DNA from: Bacillota bacterium
Lineage (GTDB): Bacteria > Bacillota > Clostridia > Oscillospirales > Ruminococcaceae
Direction of reading: 5' to 3'
NCBI GenBank assembly: GCA_023391005.1
Contig: JAEWBS010000062.1
Location: 1 to 27,622 of the forward strand
Length of the DNA stretch: 27,622 nt
Shown: in pieces, positions 14,430 through 23,001 of the stretch
Layout: each line of letters begins with the position of its first letter
Position numbering within the stretch: position 1 is the stretch's first letter
Made by a program: the position numbers and the translations under genes
Notes under the pieces: model-generated
Databases searched by the model: none
Told to the model about the DNA's origin: nothing
Seen by the model: only the letters and a program-made list of their open reading frames with translations

Positions 14430-15359
14430 ATGGCATTAAAAACAAAGGATCTGCTCGGGCTGCGGGACATCAGCCGCGAGGAGATTGTCGAAATTTTAAA
14501 CACCGCCGAGGCAATGAAGCAGGTGGTAGTCGGCCCAACTAAGAAGACCTCGCATTTGCAGGGCAAGTCGATCGTAACGCTCTTTTACGAGAATTCCACG
14601 AGAACCCGCCTCTCGTTTGAGCTGGCGAGCAAATATATGTCGGCGGTAGCGGCGAATATCTCGGCCTCCACCTCAAGCGTCAAGAAGGGCGAGACGCTCA
14701 TCGACACGGCCAAGACCATCGACATGATGGGCACCGACGTCATCATCATGCGCCACCCGATGAGCGGTGCGCCGCATATCATGGCCAAGCACGTCAAATC
14801 GTCCATTATCAACGCGGGCGACGGCACCAACGAGCACCCGACGCAGGGTCTGTTGGACATGCTGACCATCCGCGAGAAGAAGGGCGGGTTTGAGGGCTTA
14901 AAGGTCGCGGTGGTCGGCGACGTTGTGCATTCGCGCGTTGCGCGCTCGAATATCTATGGCTTGACCAAAATGGGCGCCAAGGTCGTGCTGGCGGGACCGC
15001 CAACGCTGCTACCGGCGCCCGGCTGTGAGCTGCCCGGTGTCGACTATTGCGACCATGTTGAGGACGCCGTGCGGGACGCCGACGTCGTCATGGCGCTGCG
15101 CATTCAGCTGGAGCGCCAGAAGAAGGGGCTGTTCCCCTCGGTGCGGGAATACTCGCGCTATTTTGGCATCGACCCTAAGATGATGCAGCTCGCACGGCCC
15201 GACGCGCTGGTCATGCACCCCGGCCCGATGAACCGCGGCGTTGAAATTTCAAGCTATGTCGCCGATTCCGACCAGTCGTTTATCAACGAGCAGGTCACGA
15301 ACGGCGTAGCGGTGCGCATGGCGCTGCTATATATGATGACGAGGAGGGAAGGCCGATGA
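14430..15359 (+). CDS. pyrB: Aspartate carbamoyltransferase catalytic subunit
   Basis: A 309-residue enzyme that joins carbamoyl phosphate and aspartate to N-carbamoyl-aspartate, the first committed pyrimidine step. The carbamoyl phosphate site FYENSTRTRLSFE is near residues 52-64; HPTQGLLD near 137-144 and VMHPGPMNRGVEI near 262-274 complete the family signature. AAAGGGTG precedes the start. No pyrI regulatory subunit gene lies next to it, so a plain catalytic trimer, as in Bacillus, is expected. The stop overlaps the pyrC start (ATGA). Confidence 0.97.
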   Translation: MALKTKDLLGLRDISREEIVEILNTAEAMKQVVVGPTKKTSHLQGKSIVTLFYENSTRTRLSFELASKYMSAVAANISASTSSVKKGETLIDTAKTIDMMGTDVIIMRHPMSGAPHIMAKHVKSSIINAGDGTNEHPTQGLLDMLTIREKKGGFEGLKVAVVGDVVHSRVARSNIYGLTKMGAKVVLAGPPTLLPAPGCELPGVDYCDHVEDAVRDADVVMALRIQLERQKKGLFPSVREYSRYFGIDPKMMQLARPDALVMHPGPMNRGVEISSYVADSDQSFINEQVTNGVAVRMALLYMMTRREGR

Positions 15360-16627
15360 GCACACTGATTAAAAACGCCGTTATTGTTAATGCCGACGGA
15401 CGGCAGAGCGCCGACCTTCTGATTGAAAACGGCGTCGTCGCTAAGATCGGGCAGGGGCTGAACGGTGCGGAGGAGATCATCGACGCCAAAGGCGCTTATC
15501 TGCTGCCGGGACTTGTCGATCTGCACTGCCATCTGCGCGACCCCGGCTATGAATATAAAGAGGATATTGTCAGCGGCACCCGCGCGGCGGCGGCGGGCGG
15601 CTTTACGTCGGTGCTGTGTATGGCCAACACCGATCCGGTCAACGACTGTGCGGCCATCACCGAGTATATTATCAATAAAGCCGACGCGGCGGGCTACTGC
15701 AAGGTGTATCCCTACGGTGCCGTCTCAAAGGGACTCGAGGGCAAGGAGCTTGCCGAAATGGGCGACATGAAGGCGGCCGGCGCGGTGGCCTTCTCGGACG
15801 ACGGCAGCCCCGTCTCAAACGCGCGTCTGCTTGAGCTGGCGCTGCTATATTCCGCTCGGTTTGACGGCTATGTGGCCGTACACCCCGAGGAACTGTCGCT
15901 GACCGAGGGAGGCGCCATGAACCGCGGCGTGATAGCGACGATGCTCGGCCTGCCCGGCATCTCCCGCGCGGCGGAGGAGGGCCCCATCGCCCGCGACCTC
16001 GTTTTGGCTGAAGAAAATCAGGCGCGCATCCACATCTGCCACATCTCGACGGCGGGCTGCGTTGAGCTGATCCGCCACGCCAAGGCGCGCGGCGTTAAGG
16101 TAACCTGTGAGACGACGCCACACTATCTCTGCCTTGACGAAACGGCCTGCGAGGGCTACGACGTCAACGCCAAGGTTGCACCCCCGCTGCGCACTGTCGC
16201 CGATCAGGAGGCGTTGATCGCGGGGCTGTTGGACGGTACCGTCGACGCGATCGCGACCGACCACGCGCCGCACCATATCGACGATAAAAACATGGAATTT
16301 GCGGTGGCGGCAAAGGGCATCTCGGGTTTTGAGACGGCGTTTTCCTCCTGCTACACGCGCTTGGTAAAGAGCGGCATTTTCACCTTGGAAAAGCTGGTTG
16401 AAAAAATGTGCCTGACGCCTGCTCAAATTGCTAAAATACCGGGTGGCGTTATCGCCGAGGGACAGCCCGCCGACTTGCTTCTGGCCGACGACGGCGAATG
16501 GACGGTTGACGCGCAGAAATTTCTCTCGCGCGGCAAGAACACACCGCTGCACGGCAAAACGCTAAACGGGCGGGTGCTCAAGACCTTTCAGGCGGGGCGG
16601 TTGGTCTACGACCGCGCGTCCGATTAA
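15356..16627 (+). CDS. pyrC: Dihydroorotase
   Basis: A 423-residue class I (PyrC type found in Gram-positives) zinc amidohydrolase that cyclises carbamoyl-aspartate to dihydroorotate. Metal-binding HxH is His57/His59 in DLHCHLRDPG. The substrate-binding Asn lies in CMANTDPV, a further metal-ligand region is VHPEEL near 177-182, histidines lie in IHICHISTA, and the catalytic Asp is in AIATDHAPHH. Length and motif order are normal, arguing for an active enzyme. It overlaps pyrB by four bases and is therefore translationally coupled. Confidence 0.97.
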   Translation: MSTLIKNAVIVNADGRQSADLLIENGVVAKIGQGLNGAEEIIDAKGAYLLPGLVDLHCHLRDPGYEYKEDIVSGTRAAAAGGFTSVLCMANTDPVNDCAAITEYIINKADAAGYCKVYPYGAVSKGLEGKELAEMGDMKAAGAVAFSDDGSPVSNARLLELALLYSARFDGYVAVHPEELSLTEGGAMNRGVIATMLGLPGISRAAEEGPIARDLVLAEENQARIHICHISTAGCVELIRHAKARGVKVTCETTPHYLCLDETACEGYDVNAKVAPPLRTVADQEALIAGLLDGTVDAIATDHAPHHIDDKNMEFAVAAKGISGFETAFSSCYTRLVKSGIFTLEKLVEKMCLTPAQIAKIPGGVIAEGQPADLLLADDGEWTVDAQKFLSRGKNTPLHGKTLNGRVLKTFQAGRLVYDRASD

Positions 16628-16650
16628 CGGCAGAAACGGAGGCCAACAGA

Positions 16651-17547
16651 ATGTTAAATAATGCGGCAGACCGCCTTACGGCGGCAATTGAACGGGTCAA
16701 AAATCCGACCGCGATGGGGCTGGACACACAGGCTGGGCATTTGCCCGCCGAGTTCGCGCCCAAGGATGCTTCAGACGCGTCCGTCTGTGAGGCGATTTTA
16801 AAATATAATAAGGCGCTGCTCGACGGCATGGCCGATCTGATCGGCTGCGTCAAGGTGCAGGTCGCCTATTATGAAATTTACGGCGTGGCGGGCATGCAGG
16901 CCTTTGCCGAGACGCTGGCCTACGCGCGAAAGCTGGGCTATGTGACGATCGCCGACTGCAAGCGCAACGACATCGGCGCGACGGCCGGCGCTTACGCGCG
17001 TGCCTATCTAACCCCCGAGGGAGAGTTTTTTAGCGATTTTGTTACGGTCAACGCTTATCTGGGCGCTGACGGCATCGCACCGTTTATTGACGAAGCCAAG
17101 CAACACGGTGGCGGTATCTATGTATTGGTCAAGACTTCGAATCCCTCGGGCGGGCAGCTGCAAGACGTTGTGACCGCCGACGGGCGCAAAGTTTATGAAC
17201 TCATGGCCGATCTGGTCAGCGGCTGGGGCGAGGAACTGATGGGCGAGAGCGGCTATTCCTCAGTCGGCGCGGTGGTCGGCGCGACGTGGCCCGCCGAATC
17301 GACGGCGCTGCGCGGCCGTATGCCGCACACCCCGTTCTTAGTCCCGGGCTACGGCGCGCAGGGTGCGACCGGCAAGGATTTAAGCGGCTGCTTTGATGCG
17401 GCCAAGGGCGGCGCGGTGGTCAACGCCTCGCGCTCGCTGCTCTGCGCACACCAAAAACACCCTGAGATGGGGTGGCTTGACGCGGTGCGGGCCGAGGCGG
17501 CACGCATGCGCGACGATATCACCGCCGACTACAGTGAAGGGGCGTGA
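16651..17547 (+). CDS. pyrF: Orotidine 5'-phosphate decarboxylase (type 2)
   Basis: A 298-residue enzyme that decarboxylates OMP to UMP, the last step. It belongs to the longer type 2 subfamily: MGLDTQAGHLP near residues 24-34, VKVQVAYYEIYG near 67-78, the catalytic VTIADCKRNDIGATAGAYA near 99-117, and VPGYGAQGATGKDL near 231-244. GGAGG precedes the ATG by nine bases, and pyrK follows after four bases. In this operon pyrF comes before pyrK-pyrD, unlike in B. subtilis. Confidence 0.96.
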   Translation: MLNNAADRLTAAIERVKNPTAMGLDTQAGHLPAEFAPKDASDASVCEAILKYNKALLDGMADLIGCVKVQVAYYEIYGVAGMQAFAETLAYARKLGYVTIADCKRNDIGATAGAYARAYLTPEGEFFSDFVTVNAYLGADGIAPFIDEAKQHGGGIYVLVKTSNPSGGQLQDVVTADGRKVYELMADLVSGWGEELMGESGYSSVGAVVGATWPAESTALRGRMPHTPFLVPGYGAQGATGKDLSGCFDAAKGGAVVNASRSLLCAHQKHPEMGWLDAVRAEAARMRDDITADYSEGA

Positions 17548-17551
17548 GCGT

Positions 17552-18325
17552 GTGAAGCCCTTTATGGCTAAGATCTTAGAAAAAGGCCCTCTGGGCCGTG
17601 ACATGGTCCGGTTTGTTCTGCAAGCGCCCGAGGCGTTTTTGCAGCCGGTGCTGCCGGGTATGTTTGTGCATATCAAGGTACCGGGCGATGCGTCGCATAT
17701 TCTGCGGCGGCCAATTAGCATTATGGACGCCGACGCGAAAGAGGGTAGCCTCACGCTGGGTATTCAGCCCAAGGGCGACGGCACGCAGCGCATCTGTACG
17801 CTGAATGTCGGCGACGACATGGACATCATCGCGCCGCTCGGCAACAGCTTCTCACTGAACGGGGCTAAAACCGCGTGGGCACTGGGCGGCGGCGTCGGTG
17901 TCGCGCCGATGCTGTTTGCCTGTCACGCCTTTTCGGAGCAGGCCAAAATGACGGCGCTCTTAGGCTTTCGCACCGCCGAGCAGGTCTATGCCGAGGGAGA
18001 ATTTGCCCCTTTCGCCGACTTGATGATCTGCACCGACGACGGCTGCCGAGGCTTTAACGGCACGGTGATCGACGCGGCGAAAGAGCGCATCGAGTTGCCC
18101 GAGTTGATTCTCGCCTGCGGGCCGACGCCGATGCTCAAGGCTGTGCAGGCGTTTGCCGCCGAGCGCAATATTCCCTGTCAGCTGTCCTTAGAGCAGCGCA
18201 TGGGCTGCGGCTATGGCGCGTGCCTGACCTGCGCCTGCAAAACCCAAAGAGCTGACGGCGGCGAGACGTTCGCGCGAGTCTGCGCCGACGGCCCGGTCTT
18301 CGACGCAAAGGCGGTGGTGCTATGA
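17552..18325 (+). CDS. pyrK: Dihydroorotate dehydrogenase B, electron transfer subunit
   Basis: A 257-residue FAD and [2Fe-2S] subunit that passes electrons between PyrD and NAD+. The flavin-binding segment HILRRPISIMD lies near residues 49-59, a ferredoxin-reductase-like NAD domain includes LGGGVGVAPML, and the cluster ligands are Cys219, Cys224, Cys227 and Cys244 (C-X4-C-X2-C-X16-C). The start is GTG at 17552: GAAGGGG lies nine bases upstream, inside the end of pyrF; ATG 17564 is a weaker alternative. It overlaps pyrD by four bases, consistent with a 1:1 complex. Confidence 0.95.
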   Translation: MKPFMAKILEKGPLGRDMVRFVLQAPEAFLQPVLPGMFVHIKVPGDASHILRRPISIMDADAKEGSLTLGIQPKGDGTQRICTLNVGDDMDIIAPLGNSFSLNGAKTAWALGGGVGVAPMLFACHAFSEQAKMTALLGFRTAEQVYAEGEFAPFADLMICTDDGCRGFNGTVIDAAKERIELPELILACGPTPMLKAVQAFAAERNIPCQLSLEQRMGCGYGACLTCACKTQRADGGETFARVCADGPVFDAKAVVL

Positions 18326-19239
18326 GTAATCTCGATCTGTCGGTCAACCTCTGCGGCGTGACGCTTAAAAATCCGATCATCGCGGCCTCGGGTACCTTCG
18401 GCTTCGGGCGCGATTTCACCCGCTTCTACGATATTGCCAGACTCGGCGGCATCTCGGCCAAGGGCGTGACGCCCGATGCGCGCGCGGGCAATCCGCCGGC
18501 GCGCATCGCCGAGACGCCCAGCGGCATTCTAAATTCAGTCGGGCTGCAAAATCCCGGCATCGACGCGTTTTTAGAGACCGAGCTGCCGTGGATGCTTGAG
18601 CAGAAGGGGACGGTGCTCTGCAACATCTCGGGCAACACGCTTGAGGAATTCTGCCAGATGGCGCGCAAGCTCGATAAGAGTGACGCCACGTTTATTGAGG
18701 TGAACGTAAGCTGTCCGAATATCCATGCTGGCGGCAAGGTGTTTGGCAGCGACCCCGAAAGCATTCTGACCGTGACGCAGACGGTGCGCTGCTGTACGTC
18801 AAAGCCGATTATTATCAAGCTCTCGCCCAATGTGGCGGATATCGCCGAGATGGCGCTTGCAGCACAAGAGGGTGGAGCCGATGCGGTATCGCTGATCAAC
18901 ACGATCACCGGCATGGCCATTGACGTCAACACCCGCAGGCCGGTGCTCGCGAATGTAACAGGCGGCCTGTCCGGCCCCGCGGTGCGCCCGGTGGCGCTGC
19001 GCATGTGCTATCAGACGGCGCAGGCGGTGTCGATCCCCGTCGTGGGCATGGGCGGCATCATGACCGGCGAGGATGTTGTGATGTTTCTGCTCGCGGGCTG
19101 CACGGCGGTGCAGGTGGGCACGGCGAATCTCGCCGACCCGATGGCCTGTGTGCGCATCCTCGACGAGCTTGAGGATTATATGAACCGCAAGGGCATTAAA
19201 CGGGTCGAAGAGCTCGTTGGCGCCCTTATAACCGAATAA
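18322..19239 (+). CDS. pyrD: Dihydroorotate dehydrogenase B, catalytic subunit
   Basis: A 305-residue FMN enzyme that oxidises dihydroorotate to orotate. The class 1B assignment rests on the catalytic Cys131 in EVNVSCPNIHAGG, on the adjacent pyrK, and on the length. Other family segments are NPIIAASGTFGFG near residues 13-25, KLSPNVADI near 167-175, and the FMN phosphate region VGMGGIMTGED near 240-250. The start codon overlaps the pyrK stop (ATGA). Cytoplasmic and NAD+-linked, as is common in anaerobes. Confidence 0.97.
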   Translation: MSNLDLSVNLCGVTLKNPIIAASGTFGFGRDFTRFYDIARLGGISAKGVTPDARAGNPPARIAETPSGILNSVGLQNPGIDAFLETELPWMLEQKGTVLCNISGNTLEEFCQMARKLDKSDATFIEVNVSCPNIHAGGKVFGSDPESILTVTQTVRCCTSKPIIIKLSPNVADIAEMALAAQEGGADAVSLINTITGMAIDVNTRRPVLANVTGGLSGPAVRPVALRMCYQTAQAVSIPVVGMGGIMTGEDVVMFLLAGCTAVQVGTANLADPMACVRILDELEDYMNRKGIKRVEELVGALITE

Positions 19240-19254
19240 CCGGAGGGAAGCTTT

Positions 19255-19833
19255 ATGACAAGAGAAGAAAAAATTCAGCTTTTAAAGGATGCGCAGGTGC
19301 TGCAGACCGGGCATTTTCGCCTGACGTCGGGCCGCCATTCCGACCAGTATATGCAGTGTGCCCGCGTTTTTGAGGACGCCAAATATGCCGAGCCGATCTG
19401 CAAGGACATTGCCGACGCGTTTCGCGATGAGAAGATCGACCTCGTCATCGGCCCCGCGATTGGCGGCGTTATTATCACCTACGAGGTCGCGCGGCAGCTT
19501 GGGGTGCGCAACATTTTTGCCGAGCGCGAGAACGGCGCTATGACGCTGCGCAGAGGCTTTGCGATCGAGCCGGGTGCGCGGGTGCTCGTCGTTGAGGACA
19601 CCATCACGACCGGCGGCTCGGTCAAGGAGGTCATCGCGCTGGTCAAGGAAAAGGGCGGTGTGGTTGTCGGCGTCGGCTCGGTGGTCGACCGCTCGAACGG
19701 CGCGGTCAATTTCGGCGTGCCGCTGCACGCGGCGGTCTCGATGGAGGTTGTCTCATATGAGGAGGCCGACTGCCCGCTGTGCAAGCAGGGCCTGCCGATC
19801 ACCAAGCCCGGCAGCCGCGTATTTAATAAGTAG
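19255..19833 (+). CDS. pyrE: Orotate phosphoribosyltransferase
   Basis: A 192-residue type I phosphoribosyltransferase that makes OMP from orotate and PRPP. It has the N-terminal hood ending in GHFRLTSGRHSDQYMQ, the loop VIGPAIGGVIITYEVARQL, ERENGAMTLRRGF, and the PRPP motif VLVVEDTITTGGSVKEV near residues 106-122. GGAGGG precedes the ATG. It is the last pyr gene and stops with TAG at 19831-19833. The reading frame stays open for 32 codons after this stop, up to TGA at 19930-19932, which is unusual for a gene end and is discussed as a finding. Confidence 0.97.
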   Translation: MTREEKIQLLKDAQVLQTGHFRLTSGRHSDQYMQCARVFEDAKYAEPICKDIADAFRDEKIDLVIGPAIGGVIITYEVARQLGVRNIFAERENGAMTLRRGFAIEPGARVLVVEDTITTGGSVKEVIALVKEKGGVVVGVGSVVDRSNGAVNFGVPLHAAVSMEVVSYEEADCPLCKQGLPITKPGSRVFNK

Positions 19834-19875
19834 TTAGGGGGTTTCTTAGAAGTCAAAACGGTAGAGGATTCTCTG

Positions 19876-19932
19876 ATGCATAAGCGCAAGGAAAAAGCGC
19901 AGGAATACCAGATGTATTCCGAGCATTTTTGA
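19876..19932 (+). CDS. Possible 18-residue peptide after pyrE (tentative)
   Basis: ATG at 19876 has AGAGGA seven bases upstream and opens an 18-codon frame rich in Lys, Glu and Tyr (starts MHKRKEKAQEY, ends EHF). It is in frame with pyrE, so it could also be the end of a read-through extension or a decayed gene. No family is recognised. Confidence 0.2.
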   Translation: MHKRKEKAQEYQMYSEHF

Positions 19933-20002
19933 CGCGGCGATTGGCTCTTGCAGTAGCATTATGTTAAGTTGAGAACTTTTAAGAAAGCCCCTGAGCAAAA
20001 AC

Positions 20003-20050
20003 AAAAACGCTCTCTATTCCGTGCGCCCGCACGGAATAGAGAGCGTTTTT
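20003..20050. terminator. Perfect 22-bp terminator between pyrE and the TetR gene
   Basis: Bases 20003-20024 and 20029-20050 are perfectly complementary with a 4-base loop. The arms begin with AAAAA and end with TTTTT, so it works as a terminator in both directions: for the pyr operon rightwards and for the TetR gene, whose stop is at 20052, leftwards. Confidence 0.93.
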
Positions 20051-20051
20051 G

Positions 20052-20651
20052 CTAATTTTTAATCGAAGCATGCAGCGCGGCGTGGCTGGCGCCCGAAATA
20101 ATGCTGCATATCAGCTGCGAGAGCCGCTCGAGTGGCACTTGGTCGGCATTGCTAATCCACGATTCTAAAATGGCGACGGTGCCCGAGGCGATAAAATCCA
20201 TAAAGCACATCAAAAGTTGCGGGTCTATGTCGCTGCGGCTTTGCAGTTGCTCGCCCCATAAATCGCGCAGGCGGGTACGGAAGTTGAACACAAGGTGCAC
20301 ATGCTCGCCCGATTCGATCAAAAGCTTAAAAAACGGCTGGTCGCTTTGAATTTCGAGAAACAGCTTTTCAAAGAACGGCGCGGGGTTTTCTAGCCCGTTC
20401 CAGATGTTATCTTTATCGATGAGGCCAAACAGCCGCCCTAAGAATTCGTCCTCAAGGTCGCGCAGCACCGAATCGATATCGGCGTAGTGGTTGTAAAAAG
20501 TTTTTCGGTTGACGTCGGCCAGCTCGGTTAGCTCACTGATCGAAATTTTTGCGACCGGTTTTTCTTTCATAATGGTCAGAAGGGCCGACTTGATTGCGAA
20601 TTTGGTTTTTCGGCATCGCCGATCATCCTTATTATTGGATATCCCCGCCAT
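20052..20651 (-). CDS. TetR family transcriptional regulator
   Basis: A 199-residue repressor-type regulator. The N-terminal helix-turn-helix is clear: TKFAIKSALLTIMKEKPVAKISISELTELADVNRKTFYNHYADIDSVL (about 16-63), with the TetR-typical FYNHYADID end. The C-terminal helical ligand domain resembles those of TetR proteins found in Gram-positives with a short recognition region, but the ligand is unknown. The start at 20651 is set by AAAGGGG six bases upstream. It diverges from the RND transporter operon, so it probably represses that operon and itself from sites in the 150-base gap between them. Confidence 0.93.
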   Translation of the reverse strand: MAGISNNKDDRRCRKTKFAIKSALLTIMKEKPVAKISISELTELADVNRKTFYNHYADIDSVLRDLEDEFLGRLFGLIDKDNIWNGLENPAPFFEKLFLEIQSDQPFFKLLIESGEHVHLVFNFRTRLRDLWGEQLQSRSDIDPQLLMCFMDFIASGTVAILESWISNADQVPLERLSQLICSIISGASHAALHASIKN

Positions 20652-20683
20652 AATTTGCCCCTTTCTCCACAATATTAATAAAA

Positions 20684-20699
20684 TGTATGGAATAATACA
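20684..20699. promoter_or_regulatory. Candidate operator 1 for the TetR regulator
   Basis: Inverted repeat TGTAT-N6-ATACA in the divergent gap, about 33 bases before the TetR start. It shares the TGTA/TACA half-site with the repeat at 20750-20761, which supports one protein binding both. Confidence 0.4.
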
Positions 20700-20721
20700 C
20701 AAACGATGCTAAAAGTGACCG

Positions 20722-20750
20722 TTGAATTCTTCTCAATTGTATAATAATAT
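20722..20750 (+). promoter_or_regulatory. Promoter for the RND/secreted-protein operon
   Basis: TTGAAT (20722-20727), a 17-base spacer and TAATAT (20745-20750). Transcription would start near 20757, inside the palindrome at 20750-20761. Confidence 0.6.
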
Positions 20751-20761
20751 ACATTAATGTA
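20750..20761. promoter_or_regulatory. Candidate operator 2 for the TetR regulator
   Basis: Perfect 12-base palindrome TACATTAATGTA covering the predicted transcription start of the RND operon; ACATATGT (20769-20776) follows closely. The location suits repression by blocking RNA polymerase. Confidence 0.45.
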
Positions 20762-20801
20762 AAAGTCAACATATGTATAATAAATTGGGAGAGAAGATTA
20801 C

Positions 20802-22997
20802 ATGGTTACCAGTCAAAAAACAATGGTCGACCGCCTAATCAGCTTTATCGTGAGACGGAGAAACGGCATTGAAAAGTTCTTCATCCTCATGGTGGCGCTG
20901 TCTGCGGTCGCCGCACTGATGGTCCGGGTCAATTACGACCTGACCGAATATCTGCCGTCATGGGCGCCGACCAAACAGGGCATCGATGTGATGGAGGCCG
21001 AGTTCGGTTACCCGGGCACCGCGCGGGTGATGATCAAGGACGTCACAATCTACGAAGCGAAGCTGTATAAAGATCAGCTTGAGGCGATCGACGGCGTCGA
21101 CAGCGTTTCGTGGGCCGCCACCGATATTTACACCTCGCAGGCCTTTTTAGAAGCGGCCGATATCAGTGATTATTATAAGGACGGCTACGCTGTTTATGAT
21201 GTGCTCTTTGAAAAGGGCGATTCGGACCGCGCTTCTTATGCCGCTATTGACGCGATACGCGGTATGCTTGGCGACAAGTGCAGCATCTCGGGCCCGACGG
21301 TAGAAAACAAGACGGTCAGCGAAAATATGGCCCGGGAAATGCCGCGCATTCTGACCATCGGCGTGCTGTTCATCATCCTGATTTTGACGCTGACCACCAA
21401 TTCATGGTTTGAGCCGGTGCTGTTTATGGTAACCATGGGGGCCGCCGTCATCATCAATACCGGCACGAATATCATGTTCGGCACCATTTCGTTTATTTCT
21501 TCTAACGCGGCGGCGCTGCTGCAAATTGCGGTGGCGATGGACTATTCCATCTTTCTGCTGCATACCTTTACGGCCGAAAAAGACAAAGGGATCGGCGTCG
21601 AGCAGGCGATGGAAAACGCGCTGCGCATCGCGATGAACTCGATTGTCTCAAGCGCGATGACAACGGTAATCGGCTTTTTGGCATTGGCCTTGATGCAGTT
21701 TACGATCGGCTATGACATCGGCATGGTGCTGGCCAAGGGCATTGTGTGCAGCATGCTCACCGTGCTACTGTTGATGCCCGCGCTGATTCTGCGCTGGCAG
21801 GATATTATCGAAAAATTACAGCACAGGCCGTTTATTCCGCCGCTTGATCAATTTGCAAAACGGGTGTTTGCCTCGCGGTATGCGGTGGCAACGCTCGTGC
21901 TGATTTTGATCGTGCCGTGCTATGTGGCGCAGGGCATGACCCATTATATGTACGGTACCTCGGTAGTGGGCTGTGCCGAGGGTACGCCCACCTGGCTTGA
22001 GAAAAAGGCCATCGATGACGTGTTCGGCATGAGCAACACCATTGTGGTTATTGTGCCAAATAAGGGCAACGTCATCGAGCGGAAACTCGCGGAGGAACTC
22101 AAGGCGCAGCCTTACATACGCAATGTCACAGCGCTTTCCGACACGCTGCCGCGGGGTATTCCCGAGAGCTTTCTGCCCGGCAGCCTAACATCGAAGCTGC
22201 ACACCGAAGGCTATGCCCGCCTGCTCGTCAATCTGCGCAGCGACACCGAGACCGACAGTGCCTTTGTCTTCGACGACGACCTCAAAGCCCTCGTCGGCCG
22301 TTATTACCCTGAGGATACCTATTTTATCGGCAAAACGCCGGTTGCCAAGGATATTAAGCAGATTATTTTGCAGGACAACAAGGAGGTTAACCTGATCTCG
22401 ATTCTGGGCGTGGCGCTCGTGGTGTTTATGGCCTTCGGCTCGCTTGCCGTGACGCTCGTCGTGCTCGTACCGATTGAGGTCGCCGTCTATGTCAACATGG
22501 CGCTGCCCTATCTGTACGACCAAAAGCTCGCGTTTTTGGGTTATCTGATGGTGAGCAGCATGCAGCTGGGCGCGACGGTCGACTATTCGATTCTGCTGAC
22601 CAACAATTACCTCGCTATGCGAGAGGAAGAGCCGAATAAGCGCCAGGCTGCCATCAAGACAATCAGCAAGAGTACCGTTTCGATCATGACCTCGGGCTTG
22701 GTGCTGACCATCGTCGGCTATGGCCTGAACTTTATGTCCTCGGTGCCCACCGTTGTCGATTTGGGGCATCTAATCGGGCGCGGCGGATTGTTCAGCATGC
22801 TCTTTGTGCTGACGCTGCTGCCGCTGTTGCTGACGCTGTTCGACGGTGTCATACACCGAGGACGCGAGCGCACTCAAAAAATCAAGACGGCGCAGGCCAC
22901 GCTGACAGCCAAAACCGGCGAGCGGGTCAAGCAGCTGGTCAGCGCCATTTGGCAGCGTCCGAACCGTAGAAATTTGACACCGCAGGAGGAAAGATAA
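20802..22997 (+). CDS. RND superfamily transporter of the MMPL type
   Basis: A 731-residue membrane protein with the duplicated RND layout: a membrane helix near residues 24-44, a large outside loop (about 45-180), a helix bundle, a second loop (about 375-525) and a second bundle. Each half carries the proton-relay pair of MMPL proteins: Asp247-Tyr248 in AVAMDYSIFLL and Asp594-Tyr595 in GATVDYSILLT. MMPL proteins move lipids, siderophores or hydrophobic compounds; the substrate here is unknown. The basic C-terminal tail is cytoplasmic. The operon continues with two secreted proteins, which may be partners or cargo. A divergent TetR gene suggests substrate-induced expression. Confidence 0.94.
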   Translation: MVTSQKTMVDRLISFIVRRRNGIEKFFILMVALSAVAALMVRVNYDLTEYLPSWAPTKQGIDVMEAEFGYPGTARVMIKDVTIYEAKLYKDQLEAIDGVDSVSWAATDIYTSQAFLEAADISDYYKDGYAVYDVLFEKGDSDRASYAAIDAIRGMLGDKCSISGPTVENKTVSENMAREMPRILTIGVLFIILILTLTTNSWFEPVLFMVTMGAAVIINTGTNIMFGTISFISSNAAALLQIAVAMDYSIFLLHTFTAEKDKGIGVEQAMENALRIAMNSIVSSAMTTVIGFLALALMQFTIGYDIGMVLAKGIVCSMLTVLLLMPALILRWQDIIEKLQHRPFIPPLDQFAKRVFASRYAVATLVLILIVPCYVAQGMTHYMYGTSVVGCAEGTPTWLEKKAIDDVFGMSNTIVVIVPNKGNVIERKLAEELKAQPYIRNVTALSDTLPRGIPESFLPGSLTSKLHTEGYARLLVNLRSDTETDSAFVFDDDLKALVGRYYPEDTYFIGKTPVAKDIKQIILQDNKEVNLISILGVALVVFMAFGSLAVTLVVLVPIEVAVYVNMALPYLYDQKLAFLGYLMVSSMQLGATVDYSILLTNNYLAMREEEPNKRQAAIKTISKSTVSIMTSGLVLTIVGYGLNFMSSVPTVVDLGHLIGRGGLFSMLFVLTLLPLLLTLFDGVIHRGRERTQKIKTAQATLTAKTGERVKQLVSAIWQRPNRRNLTPQEER

Positions 22998-23001
22998 GTT
23001 T

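Noticed and set aside
15845..16552. 235-codon antisense frame in pyrC
   Set aside because: Antisense by-product of codon bias; pyrC has all catalytic residues.
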